Made by a program: the position numbers and the translations under genes
The notes under the pieces: generated by a model
Seen by the model: the letters and a program-made list of their open reading frames with translations, nothing else
What the model was told of the DNA's origin: nothing
The model's database searches: none
Shown here: positions 27,036-36,286 of the stretch, piece after piece
How positions within the stretch are numbered: position 1 is the first letter of the stretch
Layout of the letters: every line of letters begins with the position of its first letter
Assembly (NCBI GenBank): GCA_017939155.1
Contig: JAGAZZ010000021.1
Coordinates: forward strand, 42,844 to 106,843
Reading direction: 5' to 3'
Length of the DNA: 64,000 nucleotides
DNA from: Alphaproteobacteria bacterium
GTDB lineage: Bacteria > Pseudomonadota > Alphaproteobacteria > RF32 > CAG-239

Positions 27036-27704
27036 TTGCAAAAAACAATAATATGGGACTTAGATAACACACTTTATTTTGAAACAGATGAATACAAACA
27101 CAAACTGGATGAAGCAACGGCAGCCGCCGCAATTAACGAACTCGGTTTGCCGCTTGATTTTCAAACGGCTACTAAAAAAGTAAAAGAATCATACGCGACC
27201 TATCGTGACGGGCTGGAAATCTTTGCTCGTGAATATGGTATTCCGCATAAAGATTTATACATTTCCTACCATAATTACAAAAAAAAGCTCGTTTCAACAA
27301 TCAAACCCTACGATGGTCTGCTTGAAAAGCTCCAAACAATAAATTGTCCGCAATATGTCTTTTCCACTTCCTCTAAAGACATCTGCGAACAAATACTCAA
27401 ACATATCGGACTTTATGATTTCTTTAAAGGGCGATTCTATTCTGTGGAAGATTTTAACGTCTACAAGAAAAACGAAAGTTCCGAAGTTTATCAAAAAGTA
27501 TGTGAACAAATTAACACCAAACCCGAAGACTGTATTTTTATTGATGACAGTTACTCAAACTTAGATTTTGCTAAGCAAATCGGCATGGGCACAATCAGAA
27601 TATACTACAAAAACAACTCCACCAAAGATATGAAATTTATAGATAAAGCCTACAAAGGCATTTATGAATGTATTGACGGCTTAAAAAAAGATTACGGCTG
27701 TTAA
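27036..27704 (+). CDS. HAD-family phosphatase, pyrimidine 5'-nucleotidase type
   Basis: A 222-residue HAD hydrolase. Motif I is IIWDLDNTLYFET (catalytic Asp residues near 8 and 10), motif II is 'YVFSTSSK', and motif IV is 'DCIFIDDSYSNLDFAK'. The helical cap and the DLDNTLY signature resemble SDT1/pyrimidine 5'-nucleotidase-like proteins, which dephosphorylate nucleoside monophosphates. The start is TTG at 27036, preceded by GGAG; the nearby ATG at 27023 is out of frame. It is transcribed from its own promoter and closed by a strong terminator. Confidence 0.88.
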   Translation: MQKTIIWDLDNTLYFETDEYKHKLDEATAAAAINELGLPLDFQTATKKVKESYATYRDGLEIFAREYGIPHKDLYISYHNYKKKLVSTIKPYDGLLEKLQTINCPQYVFSTSSKDICEQILKHIGLYDFFKGRFYSVEDFNVYKKNESSEVYQKVCEQINTKPEDCIFIDDSYSNLDFAKQIGMGTIRIYYKNNSTKDMKFIDKAYKGIYECIDGLKKDYGC

Positions 27705-27731
27705 AAAAAGGCGGAGTCTCCGCCTTTTTTT
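27704..27731. terminator. bidirectional terminator
   Basis: GGCGGA-GTC-TCCGCC flanked by A7 and T7. It serves the HAD gene and the convergent gene at 27751. Confidence 0.9.
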
Positions 27732-27750
27732 ATACTTTTTCTTAAACACC

Positions 27751-28467
27751 CTATTCAGCTTTAGCCTCGTCCATTTTTTGGCACAGCAGATTCTCCATCA
27801 TATAATTTTCAAGCGAATCAAGTTTCATCTGTTCTGTTTCCACTTCCGTATGCCACGCGTCAACTTTTTTCTGAATTGTTTTAAGATAAGCCTCATTAAG
27901 CGCTTTCGCCGTTTCTTGCGCATTTTGCGGTAAAGCCACACGCACGCCAATCTTGCCAAACAACTCCTCTGTTTCTTGTTTTAATATCGGTAAAAAATAA
28001 TCCAGCGCCTCAATATAAATTTGCACGTGCGTCTTTTCATGACGAACCGCCAAATCATACTGGCAAGTTCCTTCCGCTAAACCTTTCAAAATATAAATCG
28101 TCGGCATATAATATTCCAACCGCACATCAATTTTTTCCGGATAAAGACAAACATAACCTTTGCTAACCTCAATCTGCCCCACGGTTAAATTAAAATCAAA
28201 TATATCCCGAACCTTTGTCAACCCGATAGGCGTAAATTCTTTAGGCATACTTTCGCCCGCATCCCTAAATTTTTTTTCTGTTTCCTGACGCAAAAACGTC
28301 TCATCTTTATCATAGCGATAGCGCAACTTCCCGTATGCTGAGCTGACAACAACTTCCGGCGCCTTAATAAAACTAAGGCACTCCTTCTCATATTCCTCAA
28401 GCGAATCACAAAAAGCAGGCTTTGTCACAAAAAAGCTCAAAATTAATGCAAAAAAAACTTTTTTCAT
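27751..28467 (-). CDS. exported protein with HExxH-like motif
   Basis: A 238-residue protein with a signal peptide (MKKVFFALILSFFVTKPAFC). The mature part contains 'CQYDLAVRHEKTHVQIYIEALDYF', where HEKTH fits HExxH and is followed by a helix, so a zinc peptidase-like role is possible. This resembles the layout of DUF922-type predicted peptidases, but the family is not certain. Two or three Cys could form disulfides. The start follows GAGGA. It is divergent from the proline-rich gene at 28509. Confidence 0.7.
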   Translation of the reverse strand: MKKVFFALILSFFVTKPAFCDSLEEYEKECLSFIKAPEVVVSSAYGKLRYRYDKDETFLRQETEKKFRDAGESMPKEFTPIGLTKVRDIFDFNLTVGQIEVSKGYVCLYPEKIDVRLEYYMPTIYILKGLAEGTCQYDLAVRHEKTHVQIYIEALDYFLPILKQETEELFGKIGVRVALPQNAQETAKALNEAYLKTIQKKVDAWHTEVETEQMKLDSLENYMMENLLCQKMDEAKAE

Positions 28468-28508
28468 CTATAATATTCCTCAAATAAAGATATTGCCTCG
28501 GAGGACCT

Positions 28509-29183
28509 ATGAAATATTTTTACATAAGTTGTTTGCTCTTGTCCAGTTTTTTTACATATAAAACTTTGTCTGCAAAAGACAATTACGCTCAATATGCTTT
28601 TTTTATGCCCAAAGGCGCTTTTGAACAAAATACCACACTAGATGACATCGAGTCGATGCGCCCGCGTCAGCCCAAACCGACTCAAACCTGGCAAGACACC
28701 GAGCAAACACAAGAAGAAACACCCGCCCCCCAAATAACTCTCCCCTATGTCAAAAAGAAAATCAAAATACAAAAAGAAATTGCCGATAATAAAGTAAAAG
28801 AGGAAACACCGCAAGTTTCCGCCACCACTCCCCCAAACATCACTCTGGAAAAACCGGAACAAACAGCAAAACCGACACCTCTAGCCATATCGCCGGAGCT
28901 TCTTGAAAAATTAAACAAATATTCGCTTGAAGATACACCACTTGAAAAAGCAGAAATTACCCCCCCGGCTCAAATATCAAAACCAATCCCGCAAAAGAGT
29001 CTTGCGCAAATGCTGTCTGATGTTCCTTATCCGAACCCGTCTTTACCTAAGTTCCAACAAGCCTACGCCTCTTATGTAATGGATTTGCGAATTTTTAACC
29101 GCCGCGGCAAACTTCCTGTCAATACCACGCAAGAAAAAACTTTGCAAAAAGCTAATTCGATTCGCCGCTTTGACGTCAAATAA
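28509..29183 (+). CDS. exported proline-rich protein
   Basis: A 224-residue protein with a signal peptide (MKYFYISCLLLSSFFTYKTLSA). Residues about 45-150 are Pro/Glu/Lys/Thr-rich and probably extended, suggesting a periplasm-spanning linker. The C-terminal 60 residues ('LAQMLSDVPYPNPSLPKFQQAYASYVMDLRIF') look folded. I do not recognise the family. The start has GGAGG. It shares a divergent promoter region with the HExxH-like gene, and its stop is four bases from the convergent lepA stop. Confidence 0.7.
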   Translation: MKYFYISCLLLSSFFTYKTLSAKDNYAQYAFFMPKGAFEQNTTLDDIESMRPRQPKPTQTWQDTEQTQEETPAPQITLPYVKKKIKIQKEIADNKVKEETPQVSATTPPNITLEKPEQTAKPTPLAISPELLEKLNKYSLEDTPLEKAEITPPAQISKPIPQKSLAQMLSDVPYPNPSLPKFQQAYASYVMDLRIFNRRGKLPVNTTQEKTLQKANSIRRFDVK

Positions 29184-29187
29184 TCTT

Positions 29188-30990
29188 TTAATCGTCGCCG
29201 ATTCTAAGCGCTTCAATAAACGCCGACTGGGGCACTTCCACTTTGCCAAACTGCCTCATCCGCTGTTTACCTTTTTTCTGCTTATCCAAAAGTTTGCGTT
29301 TACGCGTCACGTCACCGCCGTAACACTTCGCCGTCACGTCTTTACGCATAGCCGAAATTGTTTCTCTCGCAACCACTCTGCCGCCAATCGCCGCCTGAAT
29401 CGGAATCTTAAACAAATGCCTTGGGATTAAATCTTTTAATCTCTCGCAAATCTGCCGTCCGCGCGATTCGGCCTCGCTTCTATGACACAAAAACGCCAAC
29501 GCGTCCACCGGCTCCTCATTAATTAAAATCTGCACCTTCACTAAATCAGAAACTTCATAGCCCGTCAATTCATAGTCAAAGCTGGCATATCCGCTGGTGA
29601 TAGATTTTAACCTATCATAAAAATCAAACACGATTTCATTAAGCGGAATTTGATAAACCACCATCGCCCGGCTCCCGACGTATGTCAGTTCCTGCTGCAC
29701 GCCGCGGCGCTCGGTGCAAAGTTTTAACACCGCACCCAAATATGTATCCGGCACAAGAATTGTTGCCCGCACCATTGGCTCTTCAATAGACGCCACTGTC
29801 GATAAATCCGGCATATCCGCAGGATTGTGCAACATAATCGTTTCACCTTTGGTCAGATTGATTTTATAGGCAACCGATGGCGCCGTTGTGATAATATCCA
29901 AATCAAACTCACGCCCGATTCGCTCTTGGATAATTTCCATATGCAAAAGCCCTAAAAAGCCGCAACGAAAACCTAAGCCCAACGCCGCCGAGTTTTCATT
30001 TTGATAATCAATACTCGCGTCATTAAGTTTCAACTTTGCCAATGCGTCTTTCAACGCCTCATACTGGCTGCTGTCAACCGGAAAGATAGAGCAGAAAACC
30101 ACCGGAATAGACGGCTTAAACCCCGGCAAAGCCTGTTCACACGGGCGTTTATTATCGGTAATCGTATCACCGACACTGCAATCCCCCACGCTCTTAATAC
30201 TTGCCGTAATAAAGCCCACCTCACCGGCAGAGAGTTCTTCCACATCTTGCATTTTAGGCGTAAACACGCCGATTCTATCGACAGTATACACGGCGTTGTT
30301 GCTCATCATACGGATAACTTGTTTTTTGCGCAAAGTACCGTCTTTAATGCGCACCAAAATAATCACACCCAGATAAGAGTCGTACCAACTATCAATAAGC
30401 AAAGCTTTCAATGGCGCATCAACATCACCCTTTGGCGCCGGCAAATGTTGAACAATTGCCTCTAGAAGTTCATCAATGCCCAAACCGGTCTTTCCCGACG
30501 TTTCCACCGCACCGCTGGCGTCAATCCCAATAACATCTTCAATCTGACTTTTCACTTTTTCCACATCCGCCGATGGCAAATCCACTTTATTTAACGCCGG
30601 TACAATCTCGTGGTCATTATCAATCGCCAAATACACATTTGCAAGCGTTTGCGCCTCCACCCCTTGCGTCGCGTCCACCACCAAAACCGAACCTTCGCAC
30701 GCCGCGAGTGACCGTGACACTTCGTATGAAAAGTCAACGTGTCCGGGGGTATCAATCAGATTAAGCAAATATTCTTCGCCGTCTTTAGCCTTATATTTGA
30801 GCCGCACGGTCTGCGCTTTAATCGTAATGCCGCGCTCTTTCTCAATATCCATCGAGTCGAGCACTTGCTCGGTCATCTCACGCCGCTCCAACCCGCCGCA
30901 CGTTTCAATAATTCTGTCGGCAATGGTCGATTTTCCGTGGTCAATATGGGCAATAATTGCAAAATTTCTGATTTTTGCCAAATCCTGCAT
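29188..30990 (-). CDS. lepA: elongation factor 4 (LepA)
   Basis: A 600-residue translational GTPase. G1 is AHIDHGKST (residues 14-22), the switch region is [11 protein letters not shown]3 is DTPGHVDF and G4 is NKVD. The LepA-specific C-terminal domain includes '[23 protein letters not shown]'. EF4 binds ribosomes and affects initiation and back-translocation. Length is exactly that of the family. AAGGAAAA precedes the ATG. It stands alone, without the lepB gene found next to it in enterics. Confidence 0.98.
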   Translation of the reverse strand: MQDLAKIRNFAIIAHIDHGKSTIADRIIETCGGLERREMTEQVLDSMDIEKERGITIKAQTVRLKYKAKDGEEYLLNLIDTPGHVDFSYEVSRSLAACEGSVLVVDATQGVEAQTLANVYLAIDNDHEIVPALNKVDLPSADVEKVKSQIEDVIGIDASGAVETSGKTGLGIDELLEAIVQHLPAPKGDVDAPLKALLIDSWYDSYLGVIILVRIKDGTLRKKQVIRMMSNNAVYTVDRIGVFTPKMQDVEELSAGEVGFITASIKSVGDCSVGDTITDNKRPCEQALPGFKPSIPVVFCSIFPVDSSQYEALKDALAKLKLNDASIDYQNENSAALGLGFRCGFLGLLHMEIIQERIGREFDLDIITTAPSVAYKINLTKGETIMLHNPADMPDLSTVASIEEPMVRATILVPDTYLGAVLKLCTERRGVQQELTYVGSRAMVVYQIPLNEIVFDFYDRLKSITSGYASFDYELTGYEVSDLVKVQILINEEPVDALAFLCHRSEAESRGRQICERLKDLIPRHLFKIPIQAAIGGRVVARETISAMRKDVTAKCYGGDVTRKRKLLDKQKKGKQRMRQFGKVEVPQSAFIEALRIGDD

Positions 30991-31073
30991 TTGTCATTTT
31001 TCCTTTTCTTTAATAAACTTACCTTTATAAATAGGTTTTATTAAACGAGTTTTGTGAGAAATATCACAAATTA

Positions 31074-31128
31074 GTCATTGCGAAGTGCGCCATAAGGCAG
31101 ATACTGAAGCAATCCATAACTGGTACAT
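31074..31128. repeat. dispersed repeat fragment ('TCATTGCG...GAAGCAATCC' type)
   Basis: GTCATTGCGAAGTGCGCCAT, then 'ACTGAAGCAATCCA'. This resembles the small dispersed repeats 'TCATTGCGAG...GAAGCAATCC' seen between genes in many bacteria, including Rickettsiales. The copy is degenerate and is the only one seen here. The rest of 30991-31267 is AT-rich with no gene. Confidence 0.5.
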
Positions 31129-31197
31129 AGCACACAAATTATAATATAGAACATAAAATATATTTTTTGAAACCGCAACAGATTTTATACTTTCCTA

Positions 31198-31226
31198 TTG
31201 CAACTCAGCAAAAAATATGCTTAAAT
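31198..31226 (+). promoter_or_regulatory. possible promoter for the GNAT gene
   Basis: TTGCAA, 17-bp spacer, TTAAAT, ending 41 bases before the ATG at 31268. The -10 is poor. Confidence 0.35.
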
Positions 31227-31267
31227 AAAAAAAATAGAATTATTTGGTACAGCTAACGGAGGCAGTT

Positions 31268-31705
31268 ATGATTAGATTTATTGATATAGAGTTTGGCTCA
31301 AGCCGCTATCAGGAGCTTTTGGATTTACGTTATAAAATCTTGCTCCAACCGTTAGGCTTAAAATTTCTCGATTCGTACCGCGAACAAGAAGCTTCTTTTC
31401 TCCACATCGGCTGTATAGATAACAGTACTGACGAACTAATCGGCGGTTTAATCCTCGTACCGGTTGACAATGAAGAAATCCGCGTTATGCAAGTTGCAGT
31501 AGACCCCGCCCGCCAAGGCGAAGGAACCGGTCGCAAACTCATCGAATATGCTGAAAAAACCGCCAAAGAAATCGGCTATTCACGAATCGTTATGCACGCT
31601 ATGCTCTCCGTCGTCGGTTTTTACGAAAAACTGGGCTTCACTCAAGACAGCGATTTATTCGAAGAAAAAGGCATAAACTTCGTCAGAATGGTAAAAGAGT
31701 TATAA
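31268..31705 (+). CDS. GNAT-family N-acetyltransferase
   Basis: A 145-residue acetyltransferase. The acetyl-CoA pyrophosphate loop is seen as 'VDPARQGEGTGRKLIEYAE' (Q/RxxGxG/A), preceded by strand 'IRVMQVAV' and followed by 'LSVVGFYEKLGF'. The pattern is that of ElaA/YitI-like small GNAT proteins; the substrate is unknown. I start at the ATG at 31268 with GGAGG upstream; the earlier start at 31244 has no site. It is convergent with the permease gene at 31743. Confidence 0.88.
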   Translation: MIRFIDIEFGSSRYQELLDLRYKILLQPLGLKFLDSYREQEASFLHIGCIDNSTDELIGGLILVPVDNEEIRVMQVAVDPARQGEGTGRKLIEYAEKTAKEIGYSRIVMHAMLSVVGFYEKLGFTQDSDLFEEKGINFVRMVKEL

Positions 31706-31742
31706 GAAGACTCTTTATACTCTGAAATCAGCAGAGATTGTC

Positions 31743-32864
31743 CTAATCCAAATAAAGTGAGCTTAATTTATATCTCTTGATAGCGTTTCTCACCAACACG
31801 CCGATAATCGCCGCCATCGGCACCGCCAACATCAAACCCAAAAATCCGAGCAACACACCACCGGCCAACAAGGCAAACATCACCCATACCGGATGCAGTC
31901 CCACACTCTCGCCCACCAGCTTCGGCGTTAAGAAATTGCCCTCTAAAAACTGTCCGACTAAAAACACGCCAATCACATACATAACGTGTTCAACATCACC
32001 ATATTGCGCAAACGCCAACACACACCCGAGCACAAAACCGGTAATCGACCCGACATACGGGATAAATGAGATAATACCGGAAATAAACCCGACCAAAAGT
32101 CCGAGTTCCAACCCGACAAGTTTTAAGCCGATAGAATAAAACAAGCCCAAAATCAGGCAAACGCTTAACTGACCGCGAATGAAACCGGCGATAATCACAT
32201 TAATTTCACTCATTGTTGACATAATGCCTTTTTTAGATTTCTTCGGCAAAAGCCCCTCAAATTTTGCCACGAAAATATCCCAATCACGCAGCATATAAAA
32301 CGTCACAACCGGCGTAATCAAAATAAGAGAAATCAAATTAATCAGCGCAAAACCGTTAGAAAGCAGCCCGCTTAGCACCTTGCCTATAATTTTCAAACCA
32401 TTGCCGATATTGCCTCTGACCATTTCTTCAACATTACCACCTTTTAAATCCGGAAATTTCTCCGCCAGTTCTTGCAACATCGGGCGGATTTTTTCCATAA
32501 TCAATCCTAAATATTTAGGCGTAGCCTGCAACAATAATGCAATTTGGTTCTCAAGCATACCTAAAAATAATCCCAACGCCGGCAAAACAATGATAACCAC
32601 CATAAAACAAACAACAAGCGTCGCCCACAAACGTGACAACTTAAGCCGTTGTAGCTTATCGACCATCGGGTCGAGCAAATATGCCAGCAAAATTCCCGCC
32701 ACAAACGGCATCAAAACCGAGCGCAACAGATACAATAAATAAAAAAACACAAAAAAGATAACAAACCACATATACGGGCTGACATAAAAACGTCCCCTCA
32801 TTGTCGGCATACTAACATTTGCCGGTGTAACCCTCGCTTGTTTTGCTGTTTTAGTAGATGGCAT
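31743..32864 (-). CDS. AI-2E family permease
   Basis: A 373-residue membrane protein of the AI-2E transporter/PerM family. The N-terminal pair of membrane helices carries 'VAGILLAYLLDPMVDKLQRLKLSRLWA', and the C-terminal core has 'GLLVGFISGIISFIPYVGSITG' and 'FLEGNFLTPKLVGESVGLHPVWVM', both signature segments. Members export diverse small molecules or ions; the AI-2 role applies only to some. The ATG follows GGAG and lies inside the end of the upstream DUF2066 gene (14-base overlap), so the two are coupled. Confidence 0.93.
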   Translation of the reverse strand: MPSTKTAKQARVTPANVSMPTMRGRFYVSPYMWFVIFFVFFYLLYLLRSVLMPFVAGILLAYLLDPMVDKLQRLKLSRLWATLVVCFMVVIIVLPALGLFLGMLENQIALLLQATPKYLGLIMEKIRPMLQELAEKFPDLKGGNVEEMVRGNIGNGLKIIGKVLSGLLSNGFALINLISLILITPVVTFYMLRDWDIFVAKFEGLLPKKSKKGIMSTMSEINVIIAGFIRGQLSVCLILGLFYSIGLKLVGLELGLLVGFISGIISFIPYVGSITGFVLGCVLAFAQYGDVEHVMYVIGVFLVGQFLEGNFLTPKLVGESVGLHPVWVMFALLAGGVLLGFLGLMLAVPMAAIIGVLVRNAIKRYKLSSLYLD

Positions 32865-33873
32865 AGTAATCTCCTGACTTTCTTAATTGATACCCTTGAA
32901 CTTCCAAATTAGCCTGCAGTTTTTCTTTTATACCGCTAAACTTAAAATTAAAATGAACTTTACCATTTGCCATGGAAACCACCGTGACATCACGCACTTG
33001 CGGATGATTTTCTAAGATATGTTTCAATGAAGTCCATTCCGTTAATTTATTATAAGCATAAATAACCTCAAGCTGTTCTTCATAAACATCAAAATCCTGC
33101 TTGGCAACCACATCTTTTTTGACATCTTTAAAATAAGGAATAACTTTTTCAATAGCTTTAAGCGGTGTTAAGCCGTTAACATCAATAGTTTCAGTTCCCT
33201 TTTTAGGAAAATCTTTAAGATAAACCTTCCCCTCTTTAGGCGAATATTTCAAGACATACACCCCGAAAACCTTATTAAAATCAGCTAATTCATCATACTC
33301 GCCCTCAGCCATATCAAAAACTCGGTTAGGTTTAACCGCCGCAATATTGCCAAGATTTTTATCAATCGTCACAAGGTTAAGATTTCCCTTTTTTCTGTTT
33401 TTTTTCTCAAGCCAAGCTTGCCGCCAGATATTTTCATCACTCCACAAATCAAGCGTTCCGTCCTCTTTTTCCAAAAGCGGAATAACCAAAACGTCCTGCT
33501 GTTCGCCAATAACAAGAGGCATATCGTTTTCTTCCATATATGCTTTTAAAATATCTTCATTAACGCTGATTCGTAAATCCGCAATATAACGCACATCAGA
33601 AGATTTTTCCATCAAAACCGTCACACCTGAAATAAAATGTTCCAGTTGCTTATCTGTCAGTTCATTAATTTTGTTCACACTCTCATCCGTGCTGATACTA
33701 AGCAAAACTTCGTTCAGACCATCGCGCTGTGCTTGAGCCATCGCTGTCCTTTTCGCCTCGACAACGCTTTTTGCTGTCACATCAACACTAACATCAGCTT
33801 CATACACCGGAGCAGAATTTGCCAAACTGCAAAACAAAAGCCCGAGCGCCACACTAAAAAAAACTTTCTTCAC
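32851..33873 (-). CDS. DUF2066 domain periplasmic protein
   Basis: A 340-residue protein. I start at GTG 33873, which has GGAG upstream and begins a good signal peptide (VKKVFFSVALGLLFCSLANSA). The mature part begins 'YEADVSVDVTAKSVVEAKRTAMAQAQRDGL', the hallmark N-terminal segment of DUF2066 (an SIMPL/FlgT-like fold), with a repeated folded module near the C-terminus. The function is unknown. DUF2066 next to an AI-2E permease is a recurrent alphaproteobacterial pairing as I recall it; the overlap supports a functional link. Confidence 0.85.
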   Translation of the reverse strand: MKKVFFSVALGLLFCSLANSAPVYEADVSVDVTAKSVVEAKRTAMAQAQRDGLNEVLLSISTDESVNKINELTDKQLEHFISGVTVLMEKSSDVRYIADLRISVNEDILKAYMEENDMPLVIGEQQDVLVIPLLEKEDGTLDLWSDENIWRQAWLEKKNRKKGNLNLVTIDKNLGNIAAVKPNRVFDMAEGEYDELADFNKVFGVYVLKYSPKEGKVYLKDFPKKGTETIDVNGLTPLKAIEKVIPYFKDVKKDVVAKQDFDVYEEQLEVIYAYNKLTEWTSLKHILENHPQVRDVTVVSMANGKVHFNFKFSGIKEKLQANLEVQGYQLRKSGDYYAIY

Positions 33874-34011
33874 TAAAAAATCTCCAAATAACCAAAGATA
33901 TTTGTTTTCTACACCAAACAAGCATAAAAATCAAACTTTTTTATTGCCTTTTAAATACTTCTGATATTAACTAAAAAAAATTTAATGTTACTTAATTTTA
34001 AGGAAACTCTC

Positions 34012-35013
34012 ATGAAAACAACTAAATTTCTGGACTCTATATTACAAAGAGCCGCCCAAAACTTCAAAACAATCGTTTTGCCCGAAGGTGAAGATGAACG
34101 CATACTTGAAGCCGCGCACCATATCGCCGCAAACAAAGCAGCCAAGCTCATTATCTTAGGAAATCCCGAAGAAATTAAAGCTTACTATGCTAAAAACAAC
34201 TGGAGTTTGGAAAACATCGAACTCTTAAAACCGGAAAATTCACCCAAGCTTGAAGAATACGCAAATCTTTTATATGAACTTCGTAAAGCTAAAGGGATGA
34301 CCATCGAAGAAGCAAGAAAAATGGCTCTGAACTATAACTACTTCGGAACATTGATGATAAAAGCCGGTGACGCCGACGGTATGGTATCAGGCGCCAACCA
34401 CTCCACAGCAGATACAGTCCGCCCTGCCCTGCAGATTATCAAATCCGCACACAAAGACCGTAGCGTTTCTTCAGCCGTTGTTTTGGTTGCTAATGACAAA
34501 CCTTATATTTTCTCAGATTGCGCTATCATTATCAACCCATCCGAGCAAGAACTTGCCGATATGGCTCTAGCCAGTGCTGAAACCGCTATTAAATTCGGAT
34601 TAGACCCGAAAGTTGCCATGCTTTCTTATTCCACCTACGGCTCAGGTTCCGGTGGAATGGTAGACAAAGTTAAAAACGCCACCAAAATCGCGCAAGAAAT
34701 GCTTGAAAATAGTGAGCTTAAAGGCAAAGCTTTAATTGATGGTGAATTACAGGCCGACGCGGCTCTTGATATGGTTGTGGCTAAGAAAAAAGCCCCCGGC
34801 TCAAAAGTTGCAGGACACGCTAACGTTATGATTTTCCCTTGTTTGGAAGTTGGCAACATCGGTTACAAACTTTTACAGCGTTTATACGGTGCGGAAGCGT
34901 ATGGTCCGATTATGCAAGGCTTAAATGCACCTGTAAATGACCTTTCCCGCGGTGCTTTGGTTGAAGATATTATCGGTATGATTGCCATAACCGCTATTCA
35001 AGCCGTTAAATAA
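34012..35013 (+). CDS. pta: phosphate acetyltransferase
   Basis: A 333-residue short-form phosphotransacetylase (no N-terminal DRTGG domain). Signatures are 'TIVLPEGEDERILEAA', 'DGMVSGANHSTADTVRP', 'SYSTYGSGSG' and 'GHANVMIFPCLEVGNIGYK'. It converts acetyl-CoA and phosphate to acetyl phosphate. I use the ATG at 34012 with AAGGAAA upstream. It is followed 21 bases later by ackA, forming the acetate and ATP-yielding branch of fermentation. Confidence 0.97.
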   Translation: MKTTKFLDSILQRAAQNFKTIVLPEGEDERILEAAHHIAANKAAKLIILGNPEEIKAYYAKNNWSLENIELLKPENSPKLEEYANLLYELRKAKGMTIEEARKMALNYNYFGTLMIKAGDADGMVSGANHSTADTVRPALQIIKSAHKDRSVSSAVVLVANDKPYIFSDCAIIINPSEQELADMALASAETAIKFGLDPKVAMLSYSTYGSGSGGMVDKVKNATKIAQEMLENSELKGKALIDGELQADAALDMVVAKKKAPGSKVAGHANVMIFPCLEVGNIGYKLLQRLYGAEAYGPIMQGLNAPVNDLSRGALVEDIIGMIAITAIQAVK

Positions 35014-35034
35014 CAGAAATAAGGAACTCACACA

Positions 35035-36219
35035 ATGAAAAAAATCTTAGTTTTAAACTCTGGCTCCTCTTCATTAAAATATCAGTTGTTCAATGTCACA
35101 GGTGATAAATATGATGTTATAGCCAAAGGTGTTGCCGACCGTATCGGAATTAACGGCTCTTTTGTGGAAATTAAATTTCCGAACGGGGATAAACGCAAAC
35201 GTGAAGTCGCCCTCCCCACACACAATGAAGCCATCAATGAAGTTATAGCTGAACTTCTAAACGGTGCATTAACTTCAATGGCAGAAATTGACGCTGTCGG
35301 TCACCGTGTTGTACAAGGTGGAGATATTTTCAAAAATTCTGTTTTAGTGACAGATACTGTTGTTGACCAGATAGAAAACTTAGCCGAGCTCGCACCGCTT
35401 CACAACCACGCTCACGTTTTAGGCATTAAAGCCGTACAAAAGCTTTTGCCAAACGTTCCGCAAACAGTTGTGTTTGACACGGCTTTTCATCAGACAATGC
35501 CTAAAGAAGCATATCTCTATGCTTTACCGCTTGAACAATACACAAAATATAAGATTCGCCGTTATGGTTTCCACGGCACGTCACACGCTTATGTATCGCA
35601 AAAAGCTGCCGAGCTCATCGGCAAAAAAGGCAAAATCATCACCTGTCACCTCGGCAATGGTGCTTCAATCTCTGCGGTTGATAACGGAATTTGCCTTGAT
35701 ACATCCATGGGCTTCACGCCGCTTGCCGGATTAATTATGGGCACTCGTTGCGGTGATATTGACCCCTATATTCCGCTTTATATTTGCAAATCGCAAAACA
35801 AAACCCCTGATGAGGTTAATGAAATTCTTAACAAAAAAAGCGGTATGTTCGGTCTTTGCGGTTATTCTGACAACCGCGATGTAGAAACACTTTATGGTGT
35901 AGAACAAAGTGCAACAGACGCGATGGACACCTATATTCATAGCATTATCCGCTTCATCGGTTCTTACATCGCCGTCTTAGGCGGTGTTGACGCTATTGTC
36001 TTCACAGCCGGTATTGGTGAAAACGGCTCCTTAGTCAGAAAGCTTGTTTTGGAACGCTTAAGCTATTTAGGTATAACCTTAGATGAAGAAGCCAACAACA
36101 AGCGCGGCAGTATAACAGAAATCTCCACACCGGATTCTAAGGTTCGTGTTTTTGTTATCCCGACTGATGAGGAATATATGATTGCTAAAGACACAATGCA
36201 AATCGTCTTCGGCGCATAA
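35035..36219 (+). CDS. ackA: acetate kinase
   Basis: A 394-residue acetate kinase. Signatures are NSGSSSLKYQLF (residues 7-18), 'GHRVVQGG', 'FDTAFHQTMP', 'RRYGFHGTSH', 'HLGNGASI' and 'FTAGIGENG'. It transfers phosphate from acetyl phosphate to ADP. AAGGAACT precedes the ATG. Together with pta it indicates substrate-level phosphorylation, in line with the anaerobic reductase genes at 24-26 kb. Confidence 0.98.
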   Translation: MKKILVLNSGSSSLKYQLFNVTGDKYDVIAKGVADRIGINGSFVEIKFPNGDKRKREVALPTHNEAINEVIAELLNGALTSMAEIDAVGHRVVQGGDIFKNSVLVTDTVVDQIENLAELAPLHNHAHVLGIKAVQKLLPNVPQTVVFDTAFHQTMPKEAYLYALPLEQYTKYKIRRYGFHGTSHAYVSQKAAELIGKKGKIITCHLGNGASISAVDNGICLDTSMGFTPLAGLIMGTRCGDIDPYIPLYICKSQNKTPDEVNEILNKKSGMFGLCGYSDNRDVETLYGVEQSATDAMDTYIHSIIRFIGSYIAVLGGVDAIVFTAGIGENGSLVRKLVLERLSYLGITLDEEANNKRGSITEISTPDSKVRVFVIPTDEEYMIAKDTMQIVFGA

Positions 36220-36239
36220 TCAATCTAAACAGTCCTAAA

Positions 36240-36277
36240 AGAAAACCGCTGATAATAATTCAGCGGTTTTCTTTTTA
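36240..36277. terminator. bidirectional terminator after ackA
   Basis: GAAAACCGCTGA and TTCAGCGGTTTTC form a long stem followed by TTTTTAT. It also lies just after the stop of the convergent gene at 36287. Confidence 0.85.
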
Positions 36278-36286
36278 TTTCAAGCC

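Noticed and set aside
31074..31128. CRISPR or tandem array
   Set aside because: A single degenerate dispersed-repeat fragment with no second unit. No CRISPR-like spacing was seen anywhere in the window.
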